From assembly GCA_963565915.1 (NCBI GenBank), contig OY751487.1, positions 682,001-746,000 of the forward strand: a stretch of 64,000 nt of DNA, written 5' to 3'. A program made the translations under genes and the position numbers. Numbering within the stretch: position 1 is the first letter of the stretch; every line of letters begins with the position of its first letter. Below the pieces are notes generated by a model. The model made no database searches. It was not told the DNA's origin and saw only the letters and a program-made list of their open reading frames with translations. This DNA is from Entoloma clypeatum (taxonomy: Eukaryota; Basidiomycota; Agaricomycetes; Agaricales; Entolomataceae). Shown here one piece after another: positions 44,761 through 55,146 of this stretch.

Positions 44761-46439
44761 TTACATCTTTGCCCTCCCATCTCCAACGGGAGCCTGCGAA
44801 CTCTCCCCTCTCGCATCCACACTCTGCCCCGTCCCCGTTCCTAAACTTAATGCTCCCAATCCACCCACCACCTCACTTACGCGATGCCAAGGCGGCGTCG
44901 GCCGTGAGCCCGTCCCGCTCACACCCATACTCACACCACCAATACCGCTCGCCCCAGTGGCCCCAGGCAAAATCCCTGGCACAAGCACTTTCCACTGCTT
45001 ACTCGCCGAGAACGTCGCAGCCTGCTCCAACAGCGCCTTATACATCGCATTGTTGAACCCCACGCACTGTAAACCGACACATGCGACTTTGAGCGCGCCG
45101 GCGGCATATAGCTGGGTGACTTCGTAGACGTTCTGCGGGGAGGTGTTCTTGCGCGCCGAGATCGTTTCTTTGACTAGGGCTTGACTAGCCTATGAGTAGG
45201 GATATATGCGGTGTGAGGTCGGCATTTGAAGGTCAGTAGGTACTTGGTCATGTCGACAAAGAAAGAGAAGGCAAGGGGTTCGGAGGAGACAAACCTCAGT
45301 CGTGAGTTCGGCCCATTCCTTGGCCGTGAGGTCGTCTAAGCGGAAAGCCTTGTAGATTCCGGCGTAATACCAAGTCCCATCTTTGTTGAAGAAACATTCT
45401 GAAGACGTGGTAATGGTTTTGGTAGGCTGTTCGAGAGCAATATATACTCACCGGTAGGCTTGTTCATTCGCGCAATGACATCAGCAGGGCTCCAGCGGTG
45501 AGCGGTGGTGACTCGGGGATTTGTACTGCATTTGAAAGCAGGCGTGTAGAAATATCCATGTTCTTCGCGTTCGGGACACCAAAGGGTTGTGAGGGCGTAG
45601 AAAAGACGGTAGTGAGAAAGGCTGGTGAAGAGAACGCATATAGCTTGAGTACTGGGAGCGTACGATGGCTATTTTTGGTCCTGACTATCACTCACGATGT
45701 TCTGAGAGGCTGTATGCGCTATTCAGTGACGGAATATGGGGAGAGAATCTGCGTTACCCCGGACAGGTTGGAGATAAATTCCTGGAGGGTGAATGGGGCG
45801 GGGATGCTGAGAGGGCTAAGCATATCTTCTGGTACCTCCTCGGGAAGGGGAAGCGAAGCGAGAATCGCATAACGGGATTTAACCATGTCTGCTGGTTCAT
45901 CAGAGGGCGGCGTTTTGTAGAGTATCTGTAGTCGCTCTCGCAGTTAGAGAATAAAAGCGACTTACATATGTTTGAGTAGTACCTGGTGGTTAGAAGCGCG
46001 GAGATCCTTGATTGTGACTTGAAGCTGCGTTATCTCTTCTCGCATGCTTTGAATCTCCGGATTATCTGCCACATTCAAGAGTCGAAGAATATCTGGAGAG
46101 CCTTCCGGTTGTCCCTTTTGTGATATCTCGAGCATTAGAGTCTTTTGGCGCAGAGATTCGTACGCATCTGCTAGACGGTGGACGAGGGCGTCGCGTGCAT
46201 TTATTGCCTCTACTGTTCGCGTGCGTTCGAGCTGGAGTTCTATCACAAGTTCAAGGACATTAAATGGATCCTGAAAATCGAATATTAACGAGGAGCTAAC
46301 GTGATAACTGAGCTCAACGACGTACCGCTGCTTTGAGCAGCTCGACTTCCTTCCTGGCTTGAGTGAGCTCGTTTGTTACGTCACTCCCTGCGCGCTGTCC
46401 GTCTGGAGTGGTATCATGTCCACCGGCCATTGCAGCCAT
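44761..46439 (-). CDS. DUF6697-like basidiomycete protein with coiled coil
   Basis: Starts MAAMAGGHDTTPDG at 46439 and ends at 44761. The N-terminal coiled coil (LTQARKEVELLKAA; IELQLERTRTVEAINARDAL; SMREEITQLQVTIKDLRAS) is followed by a folded domain. That domain reads LFYALTTLWCPEREEHGYFY, FKCSTNPRVTTAHRWSP, ECFFNKDGTWYYAGIYKAFR, LVKETISARKNTSPQNVYE and ACVGLQCVGFNNAMYKALLE. This resembles the fungal-only domain DUF6697, for which no function is known. A Gly/Ser-rich tail ends the protein. It shares a short divergent promoter with the Coa1-like gene. Confidence 0.82.
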
Positions 46440-46606
46440 GGTGGAGGGAGGAGGTTCAAGCGAGAGGCATCACCAAAAGGGGAGAGGCGTTGCTTACATG
46501 TATTTGGAACGAAAGCTGAAGGGGCCATTCACGTGGCTCGCAGTTTATTCGGGAAAACTAGTCGGCTGTTGTTCGGCTTTGTTACTCTCTAATTTTCGTC
46601 GTCGAT
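46440..46606. promoter_or_regulatory. Short bidirectional promoter region
   Basis: Only 167 bp separate the start codons of the DUF6697-like gene (minus) and the Coa1-like gene (plus). Both promoters must fit here or overlap the 5' ends of the genes. No obvious TATA box was seen. Confidence 0.55.
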
Positions 46607-47427
46607 ATGTCTGCAATCCTGAGACGGGCCTCCCGGACGATCTTGCAGCAATCCTTCCATTCTCCCGGTATATTTTATAGAAAGTACGCAACAGAATGGC
46701 CGCGACCACCACCACCAACTAGACAACCCGTCGTCGAAACTTTTTCCTCAACTTCGCGCCCCCGACCTTATTATGCTCGACATCCACCGCATCGGGAATT
46801 GCCTCGAATAAAAGTATCGTATCTTCCGCTGATTCGTTCGAATCGACTTTCTGATGCTCTGGCAATTCGCGTAGAAAAAATGGCCCATGGTCCTAGCTTT
46901 CGGGGCTGTCGGTGTCGCAGCTTGGGGGTTGTTCATGCTGGTCGTGACGAACCAAGAAAAGATATCGAGTTCCGTCGTGACACAAATCATGAGATCTGTG
47001 AGGAACGACCCACAGCTGCAGCTGACATTGGGTGAGGCTATTAGGCCGCAGCCAGAGTGGTGGTTGAATGGAGACCCCTTGATAAATGGCCATGTGAGCA
47101 GTCCTCCTTCCTTGATGTCAACGCTTGGTCGAAATGACATGTCTGTAGATCAGTCAGTTGCAGGGGAATGTCGATGTGAGCTTCAGGATCAAGGGTTCAA
47201 AAGGTGCGTTTTTCGCGCCATTTACGGATAGAAGTCACTGAGTCTTTTTGGAGGCTCCGGCACGCTGTATTTCACCAGTATCCGGAAAGAGAAAGGGGTT
47301 CCGTTTATAATTCGTGCGTTACACGCAATTTTGCGTCGGGTATCTCACTATCTTCTTTTGGCTAGTTCGGTTCAAGGTCATCTGCGACGATGGAAATGTC
47401 GTATTGGTGGCCACAACACCTGTCTGA
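46607..47427 (+). CDS. COA1: Cytochrome c oxidase assembly factor Coa1-like
   Basis: Mitochondrial inner-membrane protein needed early in Cox1 maturation. Exon 1 (46607-46813) encodes an Arg/Ser-rich presequence (MSAILRRASRTILQQSFHSP). After the intron, KKWPMVLAFGAVGVAAWGLF forms the single membrane helix, then TNQEKISSSVVTQIMRSVRN and DPQLQLTLGEAIRPQPEWW. The intermembrane domain continues over further introns: GNVDVSFRIKGSK, GSGTLYFTSIRKEKGVPFII and FKVICDDGNVVLVATTPV, with the stop at 47425-47427. The order helix, SSSVV-x-x-IM, G-x-(I/V)-D-(I/V)-S-F-x-(I/V)-K-G is typical of Coa1. A KGA segment reads through one donor candidate, so one exon boundary is uncertain. Confidence 0.83.
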
Positions 47428-48632
47428 AGCCCTTCAAAATTTTATCATCTATTAATTGTATGTTATCATTGAATGAATATCTCTATCTTGCTGTCAATCT
47501 TCTTCAAACATTTTGAGCCCGCTCGTTATGCGTTGTGGGTGAAAAAACTTTCTATTTGGATTTGGAAACCAGGCACTTAGGAACGGGGGGCTTAAGGAAA
47601 CCACCAGGCTTTGAAATTCTTTTAAAAAGTCCGGTTTTTCCAGAACGACCGTGCGCGCCCATCTGAAGCTTGCTTTTGGGTTTCTGGATCCTCGTGGCTG
47701 CCCTGCACGGCCTACAGCAAATACCACCTCTCGACATACCAATAATACGATCCTATATCACAACGGCACTGTACCGATGTCCCTCGCGAAAAGAGTAAAC
47801 ACATCAGGCCTCAGGGCCAGGCTGTTGCTAATGCGAATGAACTGTATGCAACCCTATGCAACCTTATGCATCTCAGATGGTTTAGTCAACTCTTCGCGAG
47901 GACTTGCCCCTTTTTGGTACTCAACCATGATTGATCAACCCCTATCAACACTCTCGGGCCTCGGCTACATACTTTGTCCACCGGGAAACACCTCAGCCCA
48001 TCAATCGGCTTCGTCCTTGACTGAGTTGACTCCGAGTCAGCGTCCGGCACAGCAAAAAGTGTATTGTATCCGATGACGATGACAAGAAAGTCACACTGTC
48101 GAATTACGACTCGAGATACGGCTTCCAGAGTCTCAACAAGGTATCGATGGTTTAACAGGTACTATAATATACTACGATACATAACATACCTGATGACCCT
48201 ACATAACTAATAACAGGCTCTATTCATAGCGTCCGGAGATCGCCGCTGCCGACAACATCGTGCTTGGACTTGGATTCTTGTCAAATCTGATGACTCCGAG
48301 TATCATATGATAGCATGGATTTACATTGGATCTCGTCATACTCGCTGGAATTTTTCTCTCATTGCGGCGGGTTTCACGACGACTTGTTCCCGCGTAAGGG
48401 AGGTTTTGACAATGTTCTTTATGATATCTGATTCCTATTATTACTCCCCTCAGTGGCGTCGATTTCCAATGGACCGTGGCGACCGATGGACGAAGGACCC
48501 TGGTAGCTCATGTATGTTAAATTCCTCAATCGTTCTAGTTCAGACTTTGGCTAGACCCCCTCATTCCTTTATTACTATCTCCAAATCTCCCACTCACAAC
48601 GTCCCAAAGCTGGCTCTCCCTTCACGGTCAAC
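47428..48632. other. Intergenic, no gene seen
   Basis: About 1.2 kb. A plus-strand frame at 47651-48076 has no protein-like features. Nothing recognised. Confidence 0.4.
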
Positions 48633-50074
48633 ATGGCGGGTTTAACATATCCCCTCGCCAGAATCATAGGCTTGATGCTGGCAAGCTTGTTCTATGGGTA
48701 CGTGTCTGTTGGGGCCAACTCGCTCTGCAATTTGTAATAGCAAACTAACCACCCCCACTCCTTTTTCAGTGGGTCAGAATAACACTCATCAAACTATGCG
48801 CGAACTTGTTCTAACTGCGCCCAGGAATCCATCTCATCACTTTTTTTGTCTGCGTACGGGTCGTGTTATGGCCGAAGACTGAACCCGGGCCGAAGTCTCT
48901 GAAGAGGATCAATTTCGCGATGTTGATTCCGACGTTCATTATTTTCGCATTCGCAACGTGCGATATCGTATATGGCGTATTTCAGAACGTCGATTTGTTC
49001 ATCGGCCCCTTGGTCCATCCCTCGGCTCGATTTCTGCTGAACATCAAGATGGTCGACTTCCTCGTTCAGATCTTTTTCGGGGATGGAGTTTTGGTGTGTG
49101 GTTCGCGTTCCAGGGGATGAGGAACACCCGGCTGACCTTTATATATCAATAGATATACCGCAACTGGGTCATTTATGACAGACGGCCCCTCATCGTAGGG
49201 TTTCCGATGCTGATATGGACAGGTTCTGCCGGTAAGTCATGTCTTAATACTTCAACTTGGAGGATCGTCCGCGGTCAAGTCATCAACCCATATTATTGTT
49301 AGTCTGCAGCGCGATCACTTGCTTCAAACGAACGATGCTTGTCAGGCACGGTGGTTCCATTACAGACTCGGCTGTCCTCCGCCCGTACATCACAGCCGTG
49401 TTGTCGTTGACAATGGCTACCAATGTCATAACTACTTGTCAGTCGCATTCTCACTTTTATCGCACCAGTCTCGCTTACTAGAGGTCATCTACAGCACTGA
49501 TTGTCTATCGTATATGGTCAGTAAGAAATTTGGCGGTGCGCCCACTTCCAGGAAGGGAGCGATTGTCGCGCGTGAATCGGGTCCTGATCGAGTCGGGCCT
49601 GGTATACACTACCGCCATCGGGCTGATGTTTGGTTTCTTCTTGGCCTCAAATAATGCCGTGTACCCCACTTGTGATTCCGTGCGTTCCCTTACGATTCAA
49701 ATCATACGCCCCGCAACTACTTATGTCTACCTGCCCCTTCTCTAGGTCGTGCAAATTACCGTGAGCGACATTTGCTTTTTTTTTGATACAGCACGTTCAT
49801 GTCATCGCGTGATGGAATGGAACAGGGCATCACCTTCAACAGCATCATCATACGCGGAGAAAGGGATGATTCGGCCCTCGATTCAGAGTCGCAGAATACA
49901 TCGAAGGCGCGAACCAATCCAGGACAGGATATTTCACTGATTTCGAGAGGCCCTTCCGTTAGGACCTCATCTTCTCCACGACCATCCCAAGAAGGTAAAT
50001 CTCCCGTGACCTGGGCATACAATCGCTCGGCTCCCCGCATTTCGACGGCCCCGACCGTGACATCCCAGGACTGA
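48633..50074 (+). CDS. Agaricomycete seven-helix-like membrane protein
   Basis: Multi-exon gene from MAGLTYPLARIIGLMLASLF at 48633 to a stop at 50072-50074. Helices follow in order: GIHLITFFVCVRVVLWP, FAMLIPTFIIFAFATCDIVY, MVDFLVQIFFGDGVL (with IYRNWVIYDRRPLIVGFPML next), AVLSLTMATNVITT with LIVYRIWSVR, LIESGLVYTTAIGLMFGFFL and VQITGITFNSIIIRGER. A Ser-rich cytoplasmic tail ends it. The IYR-W-V-(I/V)-Y and GITFN-IIIR blocks are hallmarks of a large membrane-protein family in mushroom-forming fungi with unknown function, sometimes likened to receptors. Introns are short with good GT/AG ends. Confidence 0.82.
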
Positions 50075-50210
50075 AACCAGCTTTGTCTGTGTGGACGGTC
50101 TGAATATTACTGGCGTTGATTTGTACTTAGTTCATGTATTATTCCTCTACGTACATAATTCCCCACATACTCATGCCCCATCATATGAAGGAAGTTGTTT
50201 ACCATCTGCC

Positions 50211-50227
50211 GGGGGGGGGGGGGGGGG
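50211..50227. repeat. G17 homopolymer
   Basis: Seventeen consecutive G on the plus strand, just downstream of the membrane-protein gene. Prone to length error in sequencing and to slippage; could form a quadruplex. Confidence 0.8.
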
Positions 50228-50439
50228 CCGTGGGAGACCCTGAGTAGCGCTGATCAGGGAGACCACGTCGACGGTAGTAGTCGTGGTTATTGCAAAAATG
50301 TGTTTTTCGCGAGTTGGAAACATGTGGTACGAGAGTGAGGTTGGTAAGCCCATCTTGATCATTCAAGCATCACAAAATGATAATAAGTGCAGAGCAACAA
50401 AAAAGAAAATACAAAACAAGGGAGTGGCGGGACCGGACC

Positions 50440-50875
50440 CCGTGACCGGGGGTAGGGGGGTGTCCGGCCGGCTGAAAAAAATAATTCTGACATACCAAAA
50501 TCAATGATGATATACACTCCAGAGCACCAGATCAGACCCACCTACCACATACAATGCAGAAAACGAGCTGGGAAGGTAATAATGCCATTGTTGAGGTTGT
50601 TGAACGGCGATGTTCAAGTTGATCAACCTACCTCACGTGATCTCTCGGGTGACGTTGGTCGTGAGAGTGGGCTGGCTACGACGTGCCAGAAACGGCGTGT
50701 GGGGGGTTCGAACTTGGGTTCGAGGTTTGACTCGGAGGTTTGGAGTTCTCTGTTTCGATTCTCTTCATGTGTCTTTCTTGGAAAAATATATGTGCGTGTG
50801 CATGACATACCGAATTAGGAAGGATGGGGGGGGGGAGGGGGTCATCCGACCTGCCAAAAAAAAATTCTGACCCCA
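50440..50875. repeat. G-rich direct repeats flanking a 330-bp block
   Basis: Two similar segments, about 50450-50491 and 50827-50874. Each is a G-run followed by TCCGRCC, an A-run and ATTCTGAC. The block between holds a GGTTCGAACTTGGGTTCGAGG stretch near 50706-50726 reminiscent of a Pol III B box. It may be a small mobile element, but the family is not recognised. Confidence 0.4.
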
Positions 50876-51150
50876 GGTCAAAAAATCCCATCAGAGAAAT
50901 AGTGAGAGTTGGATAAAGTTATTAAATAAATAAAATAACAATAAAAACTGCAATTCTGATAGATCCCTTTTTAAGTCAGATAAATATAGAGTTGGTTTGC
51001 CAGAGGACACCAGATTTACCAGAATGATGATTATGACAAGACATTATAATACACCCTCAAAACAGAAAATAAATAATTACCTCTGATTGTTATATCTTCC
51101 AGATTGTGGCTGTTTTGTTTTCAAATTGTATTTTTGGTGTCTGATAAGAT

Positions 51151-51232
51151 GTTGAAAGTGGGGTTTGAACGTTGAACCCAGAACCTCTTGGATGCAAACA
51201 CCAAGATGTCTTTACCAACTGAGCCATCAAGT
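51151..51232 (-). other. tRNA-like segment (pseudo-tRNA or SINE head)
   Basis: The minus strand carries an A-box match, TGGCTCAGTTGG (51226-51215), an anticodon-arm-like hairpin CTTGG-TGTTTGCAT-CCAAG, and a degenerate B box (GTTCAAACC). Acceptor ends do not pair and the T arm appears duplicated, so this is not a working tRNA. No A-rich tail clearly follows. Confidence 0.5.
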
Positions 51233-51885
51233 CTTGTAACTGGTATGTCCAATTTCACTTGATATAGTCAAAAATTGTGTATCTAGGCTTCTTACTTTCT
51301 TCTTGAATGTGCCTACTAAGACATTTGCTTTCATCATATATACTATCAATTTTATATAAAAACATAAATTCAAAGAACAAAATAGCTGTTTCTCTTAATT
51401 AGATATATATTATCAGATATTGTTATTCTTGTACCAGTGGCTAGAGAATTTGATAAACAAGTTGTGCCAAGATTACATCAATTATAAAAAGTTCAAACAG
51501 TGGCATACTGTTGTCACTTGTCAATAACAGTAATTGTTGTCAACATTTTATTATTTCCAAATCCTAGCTAGCATTATAATGTCAGTGAATGGAACATCAT
51601 TTATACATCATTATTTTGAAGGATTATCAAATTTATCTGGTTATATCAATGTCCCACTAAATCTCTGATGCCAGTCCCACCACCCCCTTGATACAAAAAG
51701 TTGAGTATGACGATTCTAAGACCCTGGAATGCAAGAGCGAGTCAGGACTCGGCCAAAGAGAGGGCATGATCTTTTCAAATGAATTGAAGTGGTCGGATAA
51801 GCTGAAAGATCATTAGTATGGTAAAGTGTTGAGAATGTGCTGTGGTCTTTTGAAGATGTTGTTGAAACATTCAAAGATGGATGTA

Positions 51886-52212
51886 CTGTACCATTTCGAC
51901 CAAGTGTTCACAGGATGTGACCTGTGACACCAAGTGTTCACTGGCTGAACAGTTCACCAATGAACATGACCTGTGACCAATATTCATAATGAAGTGTTCA
52001 TTGTTCAAACTCAAGGAATGCTGTGTGCCAAGAGCAAAAAAATGTATGAATCTTCCCCAATTTGTGTATAAATTCACAGAAGCTAGATTGAGGACCCTCA
52101 GGGGGTCCCATGGGAAATTTTTTTTGGAAAATAGTCATTTGTGACCCATTTTTGAAGTGTTCACAAACTATTGGTGTGACCTGTGACTGAACACTTGGTT
52201 GAAATGGTACAG
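51886..52212. mobile_element. MITE with TA target duplication
   Basis: 327 bp with 25-bp terminal inverted repeats, CTGTACCATTTCRACCAAG continuing TGTTCA. The two ends differ by one base, G at the left end against A at the right. They are flanked by TA on both sides (51884-51885, 52213-52214), as for Tc1/mariner-type elements. The interior is non-coding and packed with AGTGTTCA and GTGACCTGTGAC motifs in both orientations. Confidence 0.85.
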
Positions 52213-52214
52213 TA

Positions 52215-53164
52215 TTGACAGTCAATCATATGACTATGATCATGTGTTATACCATGTGGCATGACCATATGAAGTGTTCTAAACATAGAACAATCTAGAC
52301 TCACTCTAGATCTCTGAGTCATCTCAGTGACTCAGAATATTCCATAGTGTTCTATCACATTTTAGCCAATAGCGTTACTAGCTCATTATTGGTCTGTGTG
52401 CACTCTCATAGATATAAATAATGCATGTAAGTAATGTAGTATGATAGGCTTTACAAGTTCTACAACTTCTATCCATCAGCAATCTGGGGGTCTGTTCTGA
52501 AGCAGTTGAGGCAGTCTATAATATCCCATAGCATCATAGCACCATAGCAAAGGTTCTCTTGTTTAGAGCGCCCATTGTGAGGTATGTATGGAGCATTTCC
52601 ATAGCATCATGTGGGGACTTCATAGCATTCCAGAGCACTTCATAGCAACCTCTGAGCTCTTTAAACCTAGTCAATTCCCTATACCATCATAGTGAGTAGA
52701 ATGTTACAGAGCACTATGGAGCCTTCAGGAGGCTGCTGTAGAATAGTAGGTTTATATGCCAGTCTACTCAATTCATTTCATTACACACAAAGAGTCATTA
52801 TGAAAAAATATCATTGAATGTATGTACTACTACATCTTGGTAACAAGACAAGGACATATTGAAATCTGTATTACTGGTACCATAATTATGACCATTGTCA
52901 GGTTCTCCTCAACCAAATAACTCACACCCACTGTCTTTCTTTCATTGCTGGTTTATCATTCACGATCTGTTCATTGCCTGGTGTGGTCTTTGCATGCCTG
53001 TGGTTGTCCCTTGTTTTTCTTCTTCTTGATCCTGTTGCTTGTTGTTGCCCTTGTTGTCATTGCCCTGATATGGTGGGGACATGGGACCTTCTTGGGGAGG
53101 GGGTAGACTGGCCATGGTTTTGTTTGGTTCAGCTTTGAACCACAGGTCCACATGAAAAATATTA
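52215..53164. other. AT-rich non-coding, CATAGCA-rich
   Basis: No gene seen. The segment 52500-52700 repeats CATAGCA/CATAGCATCATAG many times. A sequence starting TGTTATACC at 52245 with a TATAAATA box near 52411 resembles the start of an LTR, but no matching end was found. Confidence 0.4.
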
Positions 53165-53520
53165 AAAAACGGCCCTTGGGCATGAGAGGCAGCTATGGGC
53201 GACGAGAGACGGCTGTTGAACATGCGGGGAGGCTGTAGGGGATGAGATACTGCCAGAGATGAACGTTGGGGGTGAGAGGCAGCTGCAGGATACGAGGAGA
53301 CCATAGGGGACAAGAGGAAGCTGTTGGAGATGCAAGGAGACTGTAGGGGATGAGAGACAGCCATTAGGCACATGAGAAAGCCATTGGAAATAAGAGATGG
53401 CCGTTGGGGGCAAGAGGCAGCCGTTGGGCATGAGATGAGGGGATTGGGGGCAAGATGCAGCTGCAGGGCATGAGATGAGGCTGTTGGGCATGAGAGGAGG
53501 CCATTTGGCACAAGAGGAGG
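53165..53520. repeat. Degenerate minisatellite, 20-bp unit
   Basis: Roughly 17-18 tandem copies of a unit close to TTGGGSATGAGAKGAGGCYG. The register is clearest at 53400-53520, where six units in a row are exactly 20 bp. It creates an open frame on the minus strand full of HPL/SCPTAS-like repeats that I regard as spurious. Confidence 0.85.
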
Positions 53521-53525
53521 AGGTT

Positions 53526-53612
53526 GTTAAACCAATCAAGTCAAAGCACTATTCTTGACATCGTATCTGACTAGTGCTATCACTAGTAGTGCTTTGACTT
53601 GATTGGTTTAAC
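53526..53612. mobile_element. 87-bp foldback element with 5-bp target duplication
   Basis: Perfect 26-bp inverted repeat (GTTAAACCAATCAAGTCAAA continuing GCACTA) around a 35-nt loop. It is flanked by identical AGGTT on both sides (53521-53525 and 53613-53617). The loop itself contains the palindrome CTAGTG-CTAT-CACTAG. It has no coding capacity and sits exactly at the end of the minisatellite. Confidence 0.8.
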
Positions 53613-53649
53613 AGGTTATGGGCCCCGGCCTTTAACTGTGCATTCATTG

Positions 53650-53960
53650 TGTTGAAGTTCCACCTGGGCGCTAGCCGCAGGCATACTGAACAACACAGCT
53701 ACAGTGTGGAAGTACTCTACTTAACCATTCTAGCCACTTACATGGTTTGGGAGGGTGAGGCTGGTGAGAGCAGTTGAGGCTGATGAGAGCGATGGAGCTG
53801 GTCAAGAGTCAAGAGACAACTTATTGATATTGACAGTTTCCTGGTCTTATATACCGTACTACTGTTTGTACCAACCAAATAAGTATGTAATCAAAGATGT
53901 GTAAATGGTCACATGATGTAATCTAATCTAATCAATCTATGTGATGGAAAAGTTTCAACA
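53650..53960 (-). repeat. 3' LTR of the copia element
   Basis: 311 bp with ends TGTTGAA...TTCAACA. Directly inside it on the minus strand is a polypurine tract (TATGGGGGGG, plus strand 53961-53970), followed inward by the pol stop at 54030. A TATATAA box lies near 53847-53853 on the minus strand. The partner 5' LTR is beyond the right edge. Confidence 0.8.
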
Positions 53961-54029
53961 CCCCCCCATATTTAGTACATACTTCTAAATACATCTTTTC
54001 TTTTTCCCATATAGGTACTCTTTCTTCAT

Positions 54030-54583
54030 CTAGTTTTTAAGTAATCCAAAGTACGGGATAAACTTGTTGAAGAGGATTTTCCCCAGATTCTTAGTTAAAA
54101 GGTCTGCAGGGTTATTCACTCCTTCGATGAATTCAACCGTAATAATTCCTTTGGATACTTTTTCTCTGACAAAGTGGAATCACATGTCGATGTGCTTGGA
54201 TCGCTTCTCAGTTACAGGATTGGATGCGATAAAGACGGAGCCATTGTTATCTCCATAGATCGGAACCGATCCGATCTGCATTCCAAGTTCGGCAAGCATG
54301 CTTCTAAGCCATGTCACTGCATGACTGCAATCTGATAGCGCCATGTACTCTGCTTCTGTGGAAGAGAGGGCAATGGTTTTTTGCACCGATGAAACCCATG
54401 TTACTGCTCCAGATGCCAGCGATATGAAGTAACCAGTGGTGGATTTTCTGGTGTTTTCGTCTGATGCCCAATCGGAGTCTGTAAATGCGTAGATTCCTTT
54501 CCCAGAATCACCATCATACATGATTGCGTAATCTTTCATTGCCTTCAAATACCTGCAAACATCCCTTGCCACTTCTAAATAGC
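54030..54583 (-). pseudogene. Copia pol, RNase H part
   Basis: Copia RNase H: YAFTDSDWASDENTRKSTTG, ALSSTEAEYMALS and the KHIDM block. It then continues after a TGA at 54180-54182 with FHFVREKVSKGIITVEFIEG and NPADLLTKNLGK to TAG at 54030-54032. Family proteins normally have Arg at the TGA position (KHID-x-R-x-H), so a CGA-to-TGA change is likely. The frame is continuous with the RT at 59693 once the insertion is removed. Confidence 0.9.
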
Positions 54584-55133
54584 TGTCATAACCATACGAT
54601 TCACATCCGACTTATCTGACGACTCCGACGATTCATCCGCTCCGACATCCGCTCCAACAACATTCTATTTATATTGATTATACTTCTCCTACGTAACATC
54701 TCAACCATACTTACAAGTAGACATATGTTGTTCACTTTTCATTTGCTACTCTCCGTACTCCGAATGTTCTGATGGTCAACTCCAATATCTGCACATCACT
54801 TATAGTAATGCTGATCATTCTAGTCTACTATAAATAGTGTACAAACCTGTCATAGAACCTCAGTTCAAATATCATAGGTTACACCTCATTCGCATCCGTC
54901 TCTACTTGCCTTGAGCATTCTCTCCGTCACCTCCGCTCATCCGCTCATCCGCTCATCCGCTCATCCGACATCCGCCAATCCGAAATCGAGGACCACATCA
55001 AAGAGTGGGGCGCAACGCACAAGTTGAAGCCAGGTCCTTTCTGCCAACATCGCACTCACCGCATTCCGCTCCTCCGCTACTCCGCTCCGACTTGTCCGAC
55101 GTTTTCCGATGTTGAGAAACACGCTACATGACA
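54584..55133 (+). repeat. 5' LTR of nested gypsy element
   Basis: 550 bp with TGTCA...TGACA ends. TATAAATA at 54829-54836, predicted start near 54862. A run of CCGCTCAT repeats lies near 54935-54970. Near-identical over most of its length to 59190-59687. Confidence 0.92.
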
Positions 55134-55135
55134 GT

Positions 55136-55146
55136 ATATTTGAACT
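55136..55146 (+). promoter_or_regulatory. Self-priming primer-binding site, nested gypsy
   Basis: ATATTTGAACT, starting 2 nt after the LTR end. It is the exact complement of AGTTCAAATAT at 54862-54872, which begins 33 nt after the start of the TATA box. Flanking bases do not pair, so the match is 11 nt, as in the chromovirus copies. No tRNA 3'-end complement is visible. Confidence 0.78.

Larger units (their letters stand above)
50075..51885. other. Repeat-rich, AT-rich intergenic region
   Basis: Start of a base-composition change: mostly AT-rich, non-coding sequence with G-tracts, a tRNA-like segment and short repeats, described separately. No gene is supported. Confidence 0.5.

Noticed and set aside
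47651..48076. 141-codon plus ORF
   Set aside because: No protein-like composition, no splice context and no motif; in a region with no other coding signal.
52245..52876. Possible solo LTR starting TGTTATACC
   Set aside because: A TATA-like box and a TGGTACC after 52875 suggested LTR plus PBS, but no inverted terminal match (GGTATAACA) and no target duplication were found.
52960..53539. Minus-strand ORFs of 125-183 codons rich in SCPTAS/HPLQ repeats
   Set aside because: Produced by the 20-bp minisatellite; the repeated text follows the DNA period and both overlapping frames are open.
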